A DNA stretch of 25,946 bases from Bryobacteraceae bacterium (GCA_030039005.1 JASHQT010000551.1:1-25946); one strand, 5' to 3'; counted from the stretch's first letter, positions 7,284-16,715 are shown. Notes: generated by a model not told the origin, from the sequence alone. Numbers and translations: made by a program.

Positions 7284-9467
7284 ATGACAGCCAAAACTAG
7301 AGGCGGGACTATCGCGGCAGCCGTGCTGGCGCTGGGTGGCGCGGTAGTGGGAACGCGGTTTTACATGCAGCAGCGGCTACAACACTCAGCTTCCTCTCCG
7401 GAAAACGGCTATGTGAACGCGGCCGTTTGCGCTGGCTGTCACGCAGATGTCGCGGCGGGATTCCGGAAAACGGGCATGGGACGGTCCTTCGCCCGCGTGC
7501 GTCCACAACTCGTTCCCGGCTTTGGAAAAGCATTCCACAACAAGGCCTCGGACAGTTACTTCGCGATGCTCGCGCGCGACGGCCGGTATTATCAGCGCCG
7601 CTGGCAAATCGGGTTCGATGGGAAAGAAACGAACGTCGACGAGAAGCAGGTCGATTACGTCATCGGCTCGGGAAACCATTCGTTCACCTATCTGCATCTG
7701 ACCAGCCGCGGCACGCTACAGGTTCTTCCATTGAGTTGGTATTCGGAAAAGGGTGGTTACTGGGACATGAGCCCTGGGTACGACCAGCCGGATTTCCCTG
7801 GCTCCATCCGCCCCGTGCACTACGAGTGCATGTTCTGTCACAATGCCTATCCCCGGATTCCCGCGGCACTCGAACACACCGCCAGCGCGGAGATGACTTT
7901 TCTCGCTCCTCTTCCGGAAGGGATCGATTGCCAGCGATGTCACGGGCCCGGGCAGCGGCACGTCGCGGTCGCTTCCACCGGCGCGGCACGGGAGCAAATT
8001 CGCAGCGCCATCATCAACCCCAAGCGCCTAGCGCCGGAGCGGGAGATCGAGGTATGTTTGCAGTGCCACCTCGAGACCACCAGCCTGGATCTTCCGCACT
8101 CCATCCGCCGCTTTGACAGAGCGCCATTCTCGTACGTCCCCGGACAGCCTTTAGGCGACTTCCGAGTGGAGTTCGACCGTTCCGGGAGCCAGCCAGACCG
8201 CTTTGAGATCGCACACGGCGCCTACCGGTTACAGCAATCGCAGTGCTATATCAAGAGCGCCGGGAAGCTGCGCTGCACCACGTGCCACGACCCACACAAC
8301 GTCCCGCATGGACCGGGCGCATCCGCGCACTACAACGCGGTTTGCGAAAAGTGCCATGCTGCAACGCTCGCACAAACAGCCGGCGGGCCACATGCAGCCG
8401 GAGCCGATTGCATCGCCTGCCACATGCCCAAGCGCAGAACCGACGACGTGGTGCATGTGGTCATGACCGATCATTGGATTCGGATTCAGCGGCAAAAGCC
8501 GGCGGGCGATCTTACGGCCCCGAAGGCGGAGATCGTCGAGACGGCGGCGACTCGATATGTTGGCCAAGTGGCGCCTTATTATCCGGCGCCCCTCGCCGAT
8601 ACCCCGGAGAACGCCTTATATATCGCAGCGGCCCAGGTTCGATACGGGCGGAATCTCAAAGAAGGCCTGCCGGCGCTCGCGAGCTTATTGCAACGCTACC
8701 ATCCCACTGACGCCGGCTTTTCTGCGGAACTCGCCCAAGGCTATGGCGCCGCGGGTGATTGGGCGAAGGCGGTCCCGTATTTTGAGGAGGCCGCGCGCCG
8801 GGAGCCAATCGCGTTCCGTCTCACTCAGCTCGGCAACGCGCTCCTGCAAAATCGGCAATTCCCTCAAGCGGAAGCGGCGCTGCGCCGCGCCATGGCACTG
8901 GCTCCTGACGAGCCGCTGGAATGGGGCATCCTGGGTTGGACTCTCTGGCAGGAGGACAAAGGCGCGGAAGCGCGGGCGGATTTGGAGCGCGCGGTGGCCC
9001 TGGATCCGGAACTGCCCGAGTTGCACAATAATCTCGCGAATGTCGAATGGGGCAGCGGGGATCAGGCTGCCGCCGAGTTGCATTTTCGCGAGGCCTTGCG
9101 CATCGAACCCGGCGTGGCCGAGTGGCGTCTAAACCTGGCGCGTGTGCTGGCGACGCGCGGTGAAATACCCGAATCTCGATTTCAATTCGAGCAGGCGATT
9201 CGACTGAACCCGGACTCGGCGGAAGCACGGCTGGATTACGCCCGGCTCCTGGCGGACCAGCGCGAATTAGCCGCGGCCATTCGGCAGTTGGAGACCGCAG
9301 TCCGCTTGCAGCCCAATTTCTGGCGTGCCCATTTCGAGTTGGCCATGGCGCTGGGGCAGAGCGGCGAGGTAGGAGCCGCGCGGAAGCAGTTGACCATCGC
9401 AGCCCAGGGTTCGGACGCCGACGTGCGGGCGCAAGCGCTCGATGTGCTTCAGAAACTGGGGCGGTAA
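7284..9467 (+). CDS. Membrane-anchored or exported seven-heme c-type cytochrome with long TPR domain
   Basis: The protein has 727 aa from ATG 7284. Residues 9-27 are hydrophobic (AAAVLALGGAVVGTRF), a signal peptide or N-terminal anchor. Seven CxxCH sites start at C49, C182, C216, C258, C331, C354 and C376, and the last is again followed by MP. The spacing (133, 34, 42, 73, 23, 22) parallels the divergent neighbour (135, 30, 32, 67, 23, 23). Shared segments include CHDPH after heme 5 and HVVMTDHWIR after heme 7. Residues about 440-727 form a series of TPRs. The open frame extends upstream to 6867, but that part lies wholly on the neighbour's coding sequence. It probably works with the neighbour in extracytoplasmic electron transfer or assembly of a surface complex (inference). 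Confidence 0.92.
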   Translation: MTAKTRGGTIAAAVLALGGAVVGTRFYMQQRLQHSASSPENGYVNAAVCAGCHADVAAGFRKTGMGRSFARVRPQLVPGFGKAFHNKASDSYFAMLARDGRYYQRRWQIGFDGKETNVDEKQVDYVIGSGNHSFTYLHLTSRGTLQVLPLSWYSEKGGYWDMSPGYDQPDFPGSIRPVHYECMFCHNAYPRIPAALEHTASAEMTFLAPLPEGIDCQRCHGPGQRHVAVASTGAAREQIRSAIINPKRLAPEREIEVCLQCHLETTSLDLPHSIRRFDRAPFSYVPGQPLGDFRVEFDRSGSQPDRFEIAHGAYRLQQSQCYIKSAGKLRCTTCHDPHNVPHGPGASAHYNAVCEKCHAATLAQTAGGPHAAGADCIACHMPKRRTDDVVHVVMTDHWIRIQRQKPAGDLTAPKAEIVETAATRYVGQVAPYYPAPLADTPENALYIAAAQVRYGRNLKEGLPALASLLQRYHPTDAGFSAELAQGYGAAGDWAKAVPYFEEAARREPIAFRLTQLGNALLQNRQFPQAEAALRRAMALAPDEPLEWGILGWTLWQEDKGAEARADLERAVALDPELPELHNNLANVEWGSGDQAAAELHFREALRIEPGVAEWRLNLARVLATRGEIPESRFQFEQAIRLNPDSAEARLDYARLLADQRELAAAIRQLETAVRLQPNFWRAHFELAMALGQSGEVGAARKQLTIAAQGSDADVRAQALDVLQKLGR

Positions 9468-9866
9468 TATCGTCGTGCGCGCGGTGGTTACTTTTGCGTT
9501 CTTCTGCTTCTGCTCTTAGTTGCCTCGGGCCAATGGCGCAAGCTGAACGTAGATCTGCGCCGCATTCTTTGCCGCGTCTTCCCCGCGGGATCTTTGCCCA
9601 AGCAGAATGTTGGCTGTGGCTATCAATGCCGGCTATTGCCTCGCCAGGTCCGCGACTTTGGCGAACTCATTTTCGGTTGTCCGCGGCCGCAGGCGAGGAG
9701 CGGGCGTCGAAGCGGCCAAGAAGACGCCGGGCTCGCATCAATTCATTTGTTGTCGAGTATCAACATTCGAGCATTGACTCACAGTTACTCTGCGAATATG
9801 ATTGCCGCACTGCGAGTTGTAATTGGGGTCAAGAAACTCGCATTTTTACGTACAGGGAGGGTGAAG
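9468..9866. other. 399-bp intergenic region with promoter, no gene recognised
   Basis: Open frames across this gap (for example 9494-9961 and the upstream extension of the TonB gene from 9594) give Arg- and Pro-rich sequences without recognisable domains. The only feature supported is the sigma-70-type promoter at 9774-9802. No hairpin followed by a T tract was found after the cytochrome stop codon at 9467. Confidence 0.6.
9774..9802 (+). promoter_or_regulatory. Sigma-70-type promoter of the TonB receptor gene
   Basis: TTGACT (9774-9779) is separated by exactly 17 bp from TATGAT (9797-9802). Both hexamers differ from consensus at one position. The predicted transcription start near 9809 gives a leader of about 58 nt containing the GGGAGG ribosome site, and supports the start codon at 9867. 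Confidence 0.8.
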
Positions 9867-12800
9867 ATGCGTTATGTTTTGACGGGAGCCATACTGCTCC
9901 TAGCCGCTGTTGGCGCTTTGGCACAGTCAAATCAAGGTACAATCACTGGAACAATCTCTGATCCTGCTGCGGCTGTTGTGCCTTCGGCTCAAATTCAAGT
10001 CAAAAACACCGCAACGGGCGTCGTCTATTCCGGCGGCACGTCGGCTACGGGCAACTACGTGCTATCGGTGCCGGCGGGCACCTATGAGATCGAAGTGAAT
10101 GCGCCCGGCTTTAAGAGATTCATCGAGTCCAATGTACAGGTGATTGTCGCCACTGACACGCGTAAAGACGTGACGCTCGAACTCGGCGCCACGAACGAGA
10201 CGGTCTCGGTCACTGATACGGCCCCCTTGCTGAAAACCGAAAGCGGGGAAATGAGCCATACGGTGGACATTGACCAAGTGGATCAGCTTCCGGTGCTCAC
10301 CATCGGGGGCGGGAACCTCCTTGCGGCCGCTAACACCGGCAACACGTTAGGCCAAATTCGGAACCCCCTGCAGATTTCGGAGCTCCTTCCCGGCGTGAGC
10401 TTTGGAAACGACGCATCGCTGGTGGTAAATGGATTGCCAAGTAACAGCGAAGCCATCCGCATCGAAGGCCAGGATTCCACCGGAAACATCTGGAAAGTCC
10501 TGCAGCAGCTCAGCCAGGGCGCCAGCGTCGATGCCATCCAGGAGGTATCGGTTCAGACCAGCAATTTCGCGGCGGAGTACGGCCAGGTGGGCGGCGGCTA
10601 TTTTAACCTCACCATGAAATCGGGCACCAATACGTTGCATGGCAGCGCCTACGACTATCTGGTAAACACGGCCTTTAACGCCGGGTTGCCGTTCACCGAT
10701 GCAGGCACACAGGACCCGGCATTGGAGGGCCAGCACATCCGGAACCCCGTGCACCGCAATGATTTCGGGGGCACCCTCGGCGGCCCGATCGTCATTCCCA
10801 AGCTGTACGACGGAAAGAACAGGACCTTCTTCTTCGTTAATTTCGAGCAATTCCGCGAGAACAAGGTCATTTCGAATGGCATCAGCACAGTGCCCACCCA
10901 GGCGTATCGGGACGGCAATTTTTCCACCGCCGGCTGCTTTGATTACTCAGGCAACAGTTGCTTGTACAGTCCCGCCATCGTGAACACCATCACGGGCAAG
11001 CAGGCGGTGGATCCGGCCGGGCAAACGCTCTCTTACGGTGAAATCTTCGATCCCAACACCACCCGGATTGTCAATGGAGCAACGGTTCGCAGCCCTTTCC
11101 CCAACAACGCAATTCCGATGTCGAGGTTAAGTTCGTTTGCCCTTGCGGTTGAGAACATGTTCCCGTTACCAAACGCACCCGGCCTGGAAAACAACTACAT
11201 TATTCCCTCCTACCTAAACTGGCAGCACACTACCAATGTCTCGTTTAAGCTGGATCACTCACTCAGCAGCACTCAGAAGCTCTCCTGGTATTGGTCACAC
11301 CTGGCGGACAATAACCCCAATGCCAACGGTTGGGCGGGCATTTTCGAGGCCCCCGCGCCAACCGCCAATCGGAACTACACCACTCGGCTCAACTTCGATG
11401 ACACCATTACGCCCACTGTGCTGTTCCATGTCGGCATCGGCTACATTCACCAATATCAGCCGACGGACTATCCCAATTTCAACCAGTCCTCGCTGGGGAT
11501 GAGCGGGTATTTCCAAACCAACCGCTTCCCCTCGATCGGCGGAATCTTCGATGGCGGCAGCGGGCTGACGAACTTCATCAGCGGCGGCTTTGGAGACTTC
11601 AATAATTTTGGTGGCATCGGACCGGCCTTTATTTCCTTCCTCTGGGAAGAGAAAAGCACTGCGAACACCAACTTGACCTGGGTACACGGAAACCACATTT
11701 TCAAGTTCGGCGGCGAACTCATCGTCGATGGATATCCGGAACACAGCGGATGGCGGGCGAACGGAGCGTTCGGACTTTCCAACGCCGAAACCGCCGATCC
11801 CTGGCAAAATCTCCAGCCTTTTAACTTCCCCAATCCCACCGGTTTCAGTTACGCCAGCTTCATGCTGGGCTTGGTGGACGACATTCAGATCAGTCCTAAC
11901 ACCCAAACCAAGACGGGCACCACCAGCATGGGGTACTACGCGCAGGATAGCTGGAAGGTCACGAGGAGGTTTACGGTCGATTACGGCTTGCGATACGATT
12001 TTCAGACGTATTTGAAGGAAGAACACGGCCGCATGCCGATCGCCTCCTTCACCACGATAAACCCGACGGTCGGGCTTCCGGGAGCGGAGATCTACGGAGC
12101 GACCTGCAACTGCCAGCTCTCGCATAACTATCCTTGGGCGCTCGGGCCACGTGTCGGAGCCGCTTACCAGATCGACTCGAAAACGGTGCTGCGCACCGGC
12201 GCCGGCATTACCTATGGTGTGGTGCAAACCCCGCAAGGGATTCAATACAGCCTGGCGAATTACTATAGTTTCAACGCGACCGGTTATGGAATCAGCCCGT
12301 CCCCGAATGGGTTTCCCGCAGTAAATCCCTACCCCAACGTGACTTGGCCGAACTATAATCCCGGTAGACTGCCGGTTCTGACAGACGGGCTGTTGCCGCC
12401 GTCATCTCCGAATACCATCTTCAGTCCGAGTGCGCGGCCGCCACGCATCCTGCAGTGGAGCATCGGTCTGCAGCGCGAACTCCAACGGGACATCGTCGTG
12501 GAAGCTACCTACGTGGGCAACCGGGGAGTTTGGTGGTCTGCCGAAGGTCTCGACCAGTACCAATGCAATTGTCTGACACCCCAGCTTCTGGCGCATTATG
12601 GGCTCAGCATGAACAATCCTGCGGATCTCGCACTGCTGACGGATCCCCTCGACTCTCCGGCGGCGATCGCCGCCGGATTTAAGGCGCCCTATGCGGGATT
12701 CCCCCTGACGGATACGGTTGCTGAGGCAATCCGTCCAGTGCCGCAGTGGGCTAGCGGCGGTCCGGAGTCGTTCCTCGGGCCTCCCATCGGTAAAACGTGG

Positions 12801-13658
12801 TACGACGCGCTTCAGACCAAAGTCACCAAGCGCTTCTCGCATGGCTTGCAGGTCCAAGGCTCGTTCGTGTGGTCCAAGGGCGAGGACCTGGGCACAGGTT
12901 CGGAAGCCCCGATCTTCCTCTCTTACAACCCGGTCATTTCAGACGTTTTCAATTACGGGGCACAAAAGCAGCTGAACCAGTTGGTCTATCCGGAAGCCGC
13001 GGTGATTTCCGGCACCTACACGACACCCGGGTTGGCCTCCCCCGACAGCACGGGAGCGAAAGTGCTTTCCCAGGTGGTTCGGGGATGGCAGGTCGGCTGG
13101 CTGCTGCGTTATCAGAACGGCGCCCTGATTGAAAGCCCGTCCTCCAGCAATCAGCTCACCAACGAGTTGTTACGGCAGGGTGGCTTCAACGGGACTCCGG
13201 TCGATCCCGACAACCGTGTTCCCGGTGTGAATCCGTTTTTGTTCAATCCGAACTGCGGATGCTTCAATCCGCAGACTCAATCCATCCTCAATCCTGCCGC
13301 CTGGTCGGATCCGGGGTCAGGACAGTGGGGCACCGCGGCTCCGTTCTACAACAACTACCGCTGGCAACGGCAGCCTGCCGAGTCGATGAGCTTTGGCCGG
13401 AATTTCAGGTTCGGCAAGGAAGGCAGAGTGAATCTCTTCGTTCGCGCCGAATTCCAGAACATTTTCAACCGGCTGTTCCTTTCGCCGCCCCAGTCCGGTA
13501 ACCAGGGGCTCGCCCCTGGCGGGTCACCGGCCACCATTCTGACCCCTTTGGTGACCTCGAACGGGGTATTGACCAGTGGCTATGGATACATCAATACGGT
13601 TGAGGGGGCCGGGGCACAGCCGCGGTCCGGCCAACTCGTGGGGCGACTCACTTTCTGA
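9867..13658 (+). CDS. TonB-dependent receptor, Oar-like, with N-terminal carboxypeptidase-regulatory domain
   Basis: The protein has 1263 aa. The start is ATG 9867, with GGGAGG 6 nt upstream and a signal peptide MRYVLTGAILLLAAVGALA directly following. The frame is open back to 9594 but that part has no export signal first. Residues about 20-100 form a carboxypeptidase-D-regulatory/Cna-B-like fold (GTITGTISDPAAAVVPSAQI). A plug domain follows (about 105-235, with VDAIQEVSVQTSNFAAEYG and the typical KSGTNTLHGSAYDY block). A long beta-barrel completes it and ends in GRLTF, an outer-membrane terminal Phe signature. These receptors take up large substrates such as oligosaccharides or peptides using TonB energy; the ligand cannot be deduced. 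Many paralogs are normal in Solibacter-type genomes. Downstream genes are convergent. Confidence 0.95.
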   Translation: MRYVLTGAILLLAAVGALAQSNQGTITGTISDPAAAVVPSAQIQVKNTATGVVYSGGTSATGNYVLSVPAGTYEIEVNAPGFKRFIESNVQVIVATDTRKDVTLELGATNETVSVTDTAPLLKTESGEMSHTVDIDQVDQLPVLTIGGGNLLAAANTGNTLGQIRNPLQISELLPGVSFGNDASLVVNGLPSNSEAIRIEGQDSTGNIWKVLQQLSQGASVDAIQEVSVQTSNFAAEYGQVGGGYFNLTMKSGTNTLHGSAYDYLVNTAFNAGLPFTDAGTQDPALEGQHIRNPVHRNDFGGTLGGPIVIPKLYDGKNRTFFFVNFEQFRENKVISNGISTVPTQAYRDGNFSTAGCFDYSGNSCLYSPAIVNTITGKQAVDPAGQTLSYGEIFDPNTTRIVNGATVRSPFPNNAIPMSRLSSFALAVENMFPLPNAPGLENNYIIPSYLNWQHTTNVSFKLDHSLSSTQKLSWYWSHLADNNPNANGWAGIFEAPAPTANRNYTTRLNFDDTITPTVLFHVGIGYIHQYQPTDYPNFNQSSLGMSGYFQTNRFPSIGGIFDGGSGLTNFISGGFGDFNNFGGIGPAFISFLWEEKSTANTNLTWVHGNHIFKFGGELIVDGYPEHSGWRANGAFGLSNAETADPWQNLQPFNFPNPTGFSYASFMLGLVDDIQISPNTQTKTGTTSMGYYAQDSWKVTRRFTVDYGLRYDFQTYLKEEHGRMPIASFTTINPTVGLPGAEIYGATCNCQLSHNYPWALGPRVGAAYQIDSKTVLRTGAGITYGVVQTPQGIQYSLANYYSFNATGYGISPSPNGFPAVNPYPNVTWPNYNPGRLPVLTDGLLPPSSPNTIFSPSARPPRILQWSIGLQRELQRDIVVEATYVGNRGVWWSAEGLDQYQCNCLTPQLLAHYGLSMNNPADLALLTDPLDSPAAIAAGFKAPYAGFPLTDTVAEAIRPVPQWASGGPESFLGPPIGKTWYDALQTKVTKRFSHGLQVQGSFVWSKGEDLGTGSEAPIFLSYNPVISDVFNYGAQKQLNQLVYPEAAVISGTYTTPGLASPDSTGAKVLSQVVRGWQVGWLLRYQNGALIESPSSSNQLTNELLRQGGFNGTPVDPDNRVPGVNPFLFNPNCGCFNPQTQSILNPAAWSDPGSGQWGTAAPFYNNYRWQRQPAESMSFGRNFRFGKEGRVNLFVRAEFQNIFNRLFLSPPQSGNQGLAPGGSPATILTPLVTSNGVLTSGYGYINTVEGAGAQPRSGQLVGRLTF

Positions 13659-13700
13659 GTTAACGTTCGCCAACATCGCGCGACATCGACAAGATCATGA

Positions 13701-13726
13701 GCCGGAGTTGCCTAATCAGCTCCGGC
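13701..13726. terminator. Inverted repeat between convergent genes, weak terminator candidate
   Basis: GCCGGAG (13701-13707) and CTCCGGC (13720-13726) form a 7-bp GC-rich stem with a 12-nt loop, 42 bp after the TonB receptor stop. There is no T tract on either strand, so intrinsic termination is uncertain. A second, weaker repeat GGTCGC/GCGACC (13775-13780 and 13803-13808) lies further on. Confidence 0.35.
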
Positions 13727-13850
13727 CCATGCAGCCGTCTTAATGCCTGGGGAAAACTGAGCGTCTCGCGTTTAGGTCGCCTAACGCCAACGGCCAATGT
13801 GTGCGACCGCTTAGTCCGTCGGGATACAGGAGCCCCGTATAGCGTCGTGT

Positions 13851-14192
13851 TCAACGTCCGCGCGTGCGCACCTGCATTCGCGATTGCGTCAGCTCTTTGA
13901 CGTCGAGTTCTCCATCATGGTTCACATCTAGCCTAGCGAATTCCGCTTCCATGAAGCCCATGAACTCTGCTTTGGAGACCTTGCCGTTCTTGTCCTTATC
14001 CATGAGGAGCAGCAGTTGCTTTGCCACCAGCTCTCCCTCGGCTAGTTTTTCGCCTTTTCGAGAGTCAACGTGTGGATTTGTCTCTTGTGCCGTGGACACG
14101 GCCAGTCCGGCGGCAAGCAGTCCACCCACGCCGGCTGTAATCAACAAGGCTTTGCTTCGTGCCCAGAATGTGCGGTTCACTGTCATGGCCAT
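13851..14192 (-). CDS. Small exported or anchored EF-hand calcium-binding protein
   Basis: The protein has 113 aa. Residues about 13-35 are hydrophobic with AxA-like ends (signal peptide or anchor). Two canonical EF-hand loops are present: DKDKNGKVSKAE (65-76) and DVNHDGELDVKE (89-100), each with acidic or Asn ligands at positions 1, 3 and 5, Gly at 6 and Glu at 12. The start is ATG 14192 or ATG 14186. There is no Shine-Dalgarno, but the start lies 3 nt after the stop of the upstream porin gene, so translation is probably coupled. It is the last gene of the envelope operon. A calcium-dependent structural or regulatory role for the neighbouring outer-membrane proteins is an inference. Confidence 0.88.
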   Translation of the reverse strand: MAMTVNRTFWARSKALLITAGVGGLLAAGLAVSTAQETNPHVDSRKGEKLAEGELVAKQLLLLMDKDKNGKVSKAEFMGFMEAEFARLDVNHDGELDVKELTQSRMQVRTRGR

Positions 14193-14195
14193 ATA

Positions 14196-15911
14196 TTAAT
14201 AAAACCAGATGAGGTCGCCGGAGACCATCAATTGGTTTTTCTTGGTGCCGCTATCGAAGGCCGGGTAGTCGTAGGCGCGCAGAAAGCTGACTTCGGGACG
14301 CATGAGAATCGTACTGCCGATCCAGTGGCCCCACCCCAGCAAGTGTTCGGAGTACTGAGTCTTGTAACCTGTGCGCTGCCCCTTGATGTCGTCGAAGTAT
14401 TCATTGCGGATGGAAATATAATCCTTCTTGGTAAGTTGGCGCTCCACGTAATTCACGATCGCCCATTCGGGAGCGAAGCAGCGGTCTTGTCCCGGATTGC
14501 ACCAGGCGCCGTTCGAGCCGCGCTCCGGCGCGATGGGACCGAATATACTAGGCACGTCGCGCATGTACTGATACCACGATTCCGTATCCGTGTGCCACTT
14601 GGAGTTAATTTTGTGGTACCAGGTGAAATAGTACGCAGCCAGGTTGTTATAGGCATACTTACTATCGTTGATGGAATTGGCGCAAACATAGATATCGTCC
14701 GCGTCCATTCTCCAGGCGTAGCTCAAACAGGTGTTTCCCGTCAGCTTGGCGTCCGGCGTCCAGGGAGCCGCATCGCAGCCCGATGACACTCCCACCTGCC
14801 ACATCCAGTGGTCGCCGAACTTCAACGTCGCATTTGCGCCGTCCTGCGTGTAGCAATCGTAGGTGTAAGTGAGGGAATGTGTGTAAGTGTAGTTATTCGG
14901 CGCTAGCTGGGCTTCGATGTCTGGCAGGGAAATATAACGGCCGATGCGGATATTCAAGCCGTCCGCCACCTGCGGCCAGTATAAGTCGATATAAGCCATC
15001 ACCGGATCGTAGCCGTCTTTGTTGTTCTCGCCGATGAGCTGGTTACTGAAAATTCCCTTTGACGTTGTGAAGCGGTAATCCATGCCGTAGATGTTGGTAA
15101 AGCGAAAGCCCCAGTCGAAATGGTCGGTTTGGATGGTGTCCGGGACTTTCTCCACATACAGCGTCATCTGATCGAGCTGGATGGAGTCGGGAACTTGCGC
15201 GTAGGCGGCGGGAGCATTGGCGAACCTTCCGCGGTCCGAGGTGCTGACATTAAACCCTGGCTCGACCCACCCGTAAATTTGGATGTTCGACGCCTTCCAC
15301 CAGTCCCCGTTCGGACCGGAGTAGAGAGCTTGCATGAGTGGTGGCGGCGTTTGGTTGGGTTGCCCGATTACGGGGGAACCACCGTAAGGCCATACCGTGA
15401 ATGGATAAGGTGGGTCCGATTCGGGCGCGGGATAACCGCGAAATCCAGGGTCGGGTCCGCCGGGAGTTCGATCGTGCCAATCATCCACGTAGGCTTTGAC
15501 AAGCCGGCTCCAGAACCCTTGTGGAACCGCATTGGTGGTCGCGTCTCGCCGGGTAGCAGGCACCGCCGCATTGGATACTAGCGGCATCTCCACCTTCGCA
15601 ACTTGGCCGGCTTGCAGTCTTACGAGGGACGCGCTGGGGCTGATGAAGTCCGGCGTCTTGGCCGTGAGCTGATACGTTCCCGGTTTGAGGTGATCCACCA
15701 TGAAGGTGCCATCCCCGCCACAAGTGACTGTGAGGTCCGACTCATCGTCCACGCTGTGGACCGTCACCGTCGCGTTCGCGAGCGGTTCTCCAGTTGGATT
15801 GCGCGTCACGCCGCGAATATCGCCGGACGCACCAGGATCGGATGCAGCGGCCGGCGCACAAAGGAGGAGCGCGGCTACGGCTGTGCTAAGCCAGTAACTT
15901 AGCTTTTGCAT
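14196..15911 (-). CDS. Outer-membrane porin (BBP2/OmpL-like) with N-terminal carboxypeptidase-regulatory domain
   Basis: The protein has 571 aa. Residues 1-23 are a signal peptide (LSTAVAALLLCAPAAA). Residues about 28-110 form a carboxypeptidase-regulatory-like fold (RGVTRNPTGEPLANATVTVH, then GTFMVDHLKPGTYQLTAKTP). From about 205 the sequence is rich in aromatic, alternating strands typical of the BBP2 porin family (IQIYGWVEPGFNVSTSDRG, NIRIGRYISLPDIEAQL) and it ends in LIWFY, an aromatic outer-membrane terminus. The start is ATG 15911 with GAGG about 11 nt upstream. It lies 27 nt after the secreted paralog and 3 nt before the EF-hand gene, in one operon. The joined regulatory-like domain is otherwise commonest on TonB receptors. 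It probably makes a diffusion channel; the solute is unknown. Confidence 0.85.
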   Translation of the reverse strand: MQKLSYWLSTAVAALLLCAPAAASDPGASGDIRGVTRNPTGEPLANATVTVHSVDDESDLTVTCGGDGTFMVDHLKPGTYQLTAKTPDFISPSASLVRLQAGQVAKVEMPLVSNAAVPATRRDATTNAVPQGFWSRLVKAYVDDWHDRTPGGPDPGFRGYPAPESDPPYPFTVWPYGGSPVIGQPNQTPPPLMQALYSGPNGDWWKASNIQIYGWVEPGFNVSTSDRGRFANAPAAYAQVPDSIQLDQMTLYVEKVPDTIQTDHFDWGFRFTNIYGMDYRFTTSKGIFSNQLIGENNKDGYDPVMAYIDLYWPQVADGLNIRIGRYISLPDIEAQLAPNNYTYTHSLTYTYDCYTQDGANATLKFGDHWMWQVGVSSGCDAAPWTPDAKLTGNTCLSYAWRMDADDIYVCANSINDSKYAYNNLAAYYFTWYHKINSKWHTDTESWYQYMRDVPSIFGPIAPERGSNGAWCNPGQDRCFAPEWAIVNYVERQLTKKDYISIRNEYFDDIKGQRTGYKTQYSEHLLGWGHWIGSTILMRPEVSFLRAYDYPAFDSGTKKNQLMVSGDLIWFY

Positions 15912-15938
15912 CCAGACGTTATCCTCGACCGGCGCTTC

Positions 15939-16715
15939 CTAGAGTTGCAGCTTGCCCTGAAATTGCATGTCTGCAATGTTGAACTTCTGCGACACTTGCA
16001 GGCGGCCGATGAGTGCGCCGAATTCGACGACGCCGTCGCGTTTGCTGATTTCCGCCCAATACGGAAACAAGAACACCACCACGCAACTGCGCTCCAGCTC
16101 GAATGCCTCCACACGGATCGGGTGGACGTCTTTCTTCCCTTCGCGCCTGAGGTAGGAAGATTCGTTCAAGAAGCGCGCCAACTCCAACGGGTCGCCTTTG
16201 GCGTCCGTGAACGGTACGCCGTAGACCGCGATGCTGTATCCGTCGTCGGATAGCGTGGGTGGCTGCGCTTCGGCGCGCTTCAATTCCGCAGCCTGCACCG
16301 GCATGGCGCTCTCCCAGCGCACCAGGAGTCGAATGATCTGCGCCTTTGAAAGCGGCGTGGGTGCGGGCGTAAATACGTTGGAGGGCATGACCGGACGAAC
16401 GCGCCGGTCATCGATGCCGTCGTAGCCGACTCCTGTAGGCTGGCCCATGTTGCCGCCCTGCCGGCGCTCGTCTTCCGTCTGGCGGCGCGCAATGCCGGCC
16501 ACGGTCATCTTGGCCCACGGGGAGTGTTCGAGAATTTCCAAGGCGTCGCGATCCGTCCATGCGGTGACGGGCTTGTTCCGCCAAGCCTCCACAGGGCCGG
16601 GATTACTGGCTGGAACGGCTGTTTGCGCGTTCTCCGCGATGGGGAACCACGCAGTGACAGCGACGGCCGCAAGCACTGCTCCGATCAAAGAATTCGATTT
16701 GCGATTGGCCATCAT
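15939..16715 (-). CDS. Secreted protein of unknown function, tandem paralog 2
   Basis: The protein has 258 aa with a signal peptide or anchor at residues 9-30. I do not recognise the family. It shares an ordered set of blocks with the next gene upstream: W-x-N-K-P-x-T (45-51), DALEILEHSPWAK (57-69), RRQGGNMG (84-91), G-V-G-x-D-G (95-100), RWESA-x-PV (133-140), A-V-Y-G-V-P (163-168), RREGKKD (190-196), V-V-x-F-L-F-P (213-218), VEFGALIGRL (230-239) and terminal QGKLQL. Its ATG directly abuts the TAA of the upstream paralog with no spacer, indicating translational coupling. An N-terminal Pro/Ala stretch (29-44) is absent from the paralog. Context in a porin operon suggests a periplasmic or surface role. 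Confidence 0.8.
   Translation of the reverse strand: MMANRKSNSLIGAVLAAVAVTAWFPIAENAQTAVPASNPGPVEAWRNKPVTAWTDRDALEILEHSPWAKMTVAGIARRQTEDERRQGGNMGQPTGVGYDGIDDRRVRPVMPSNVFTPAPTPLSKAQIIRLLVRWESAMPVQAAELKRAEAQPPTLSDDGYSIAVYGVPFTDAKGDPLELARFLNESSYLRREGKKDVHPIRVEAFELERSCVVVFLFPYWAEISKRDGVVEFGALIGRLQVSQKFNIADMQFQGKLQL

Noticed and set aside
9594..9866. Upstream extension of the TonB receptor frame
   Set aside because: The signal peptide, the GGGAGG ribosome site and a strong promoter (9774-9802) all point to ATG 9867.
11295..12245. 316-codon antisense open frame inside the TonB receptor
   Set aside because: Charged low-complexity sequence with no domain; typical shadow of a GC-rich beta-barrel gene.
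13775..13808. Inverted repeat GGTCGC/GCGACC as a terminator
   Set aside because: Only 6 bp with a 22-nt loop and no T tract on either strand.
14070..14786. 238-codon plus-strand open frame across the EF-hand and porin genes
   Set aside because: Antisense to two well-supported genes, with no domain or ribosome site.
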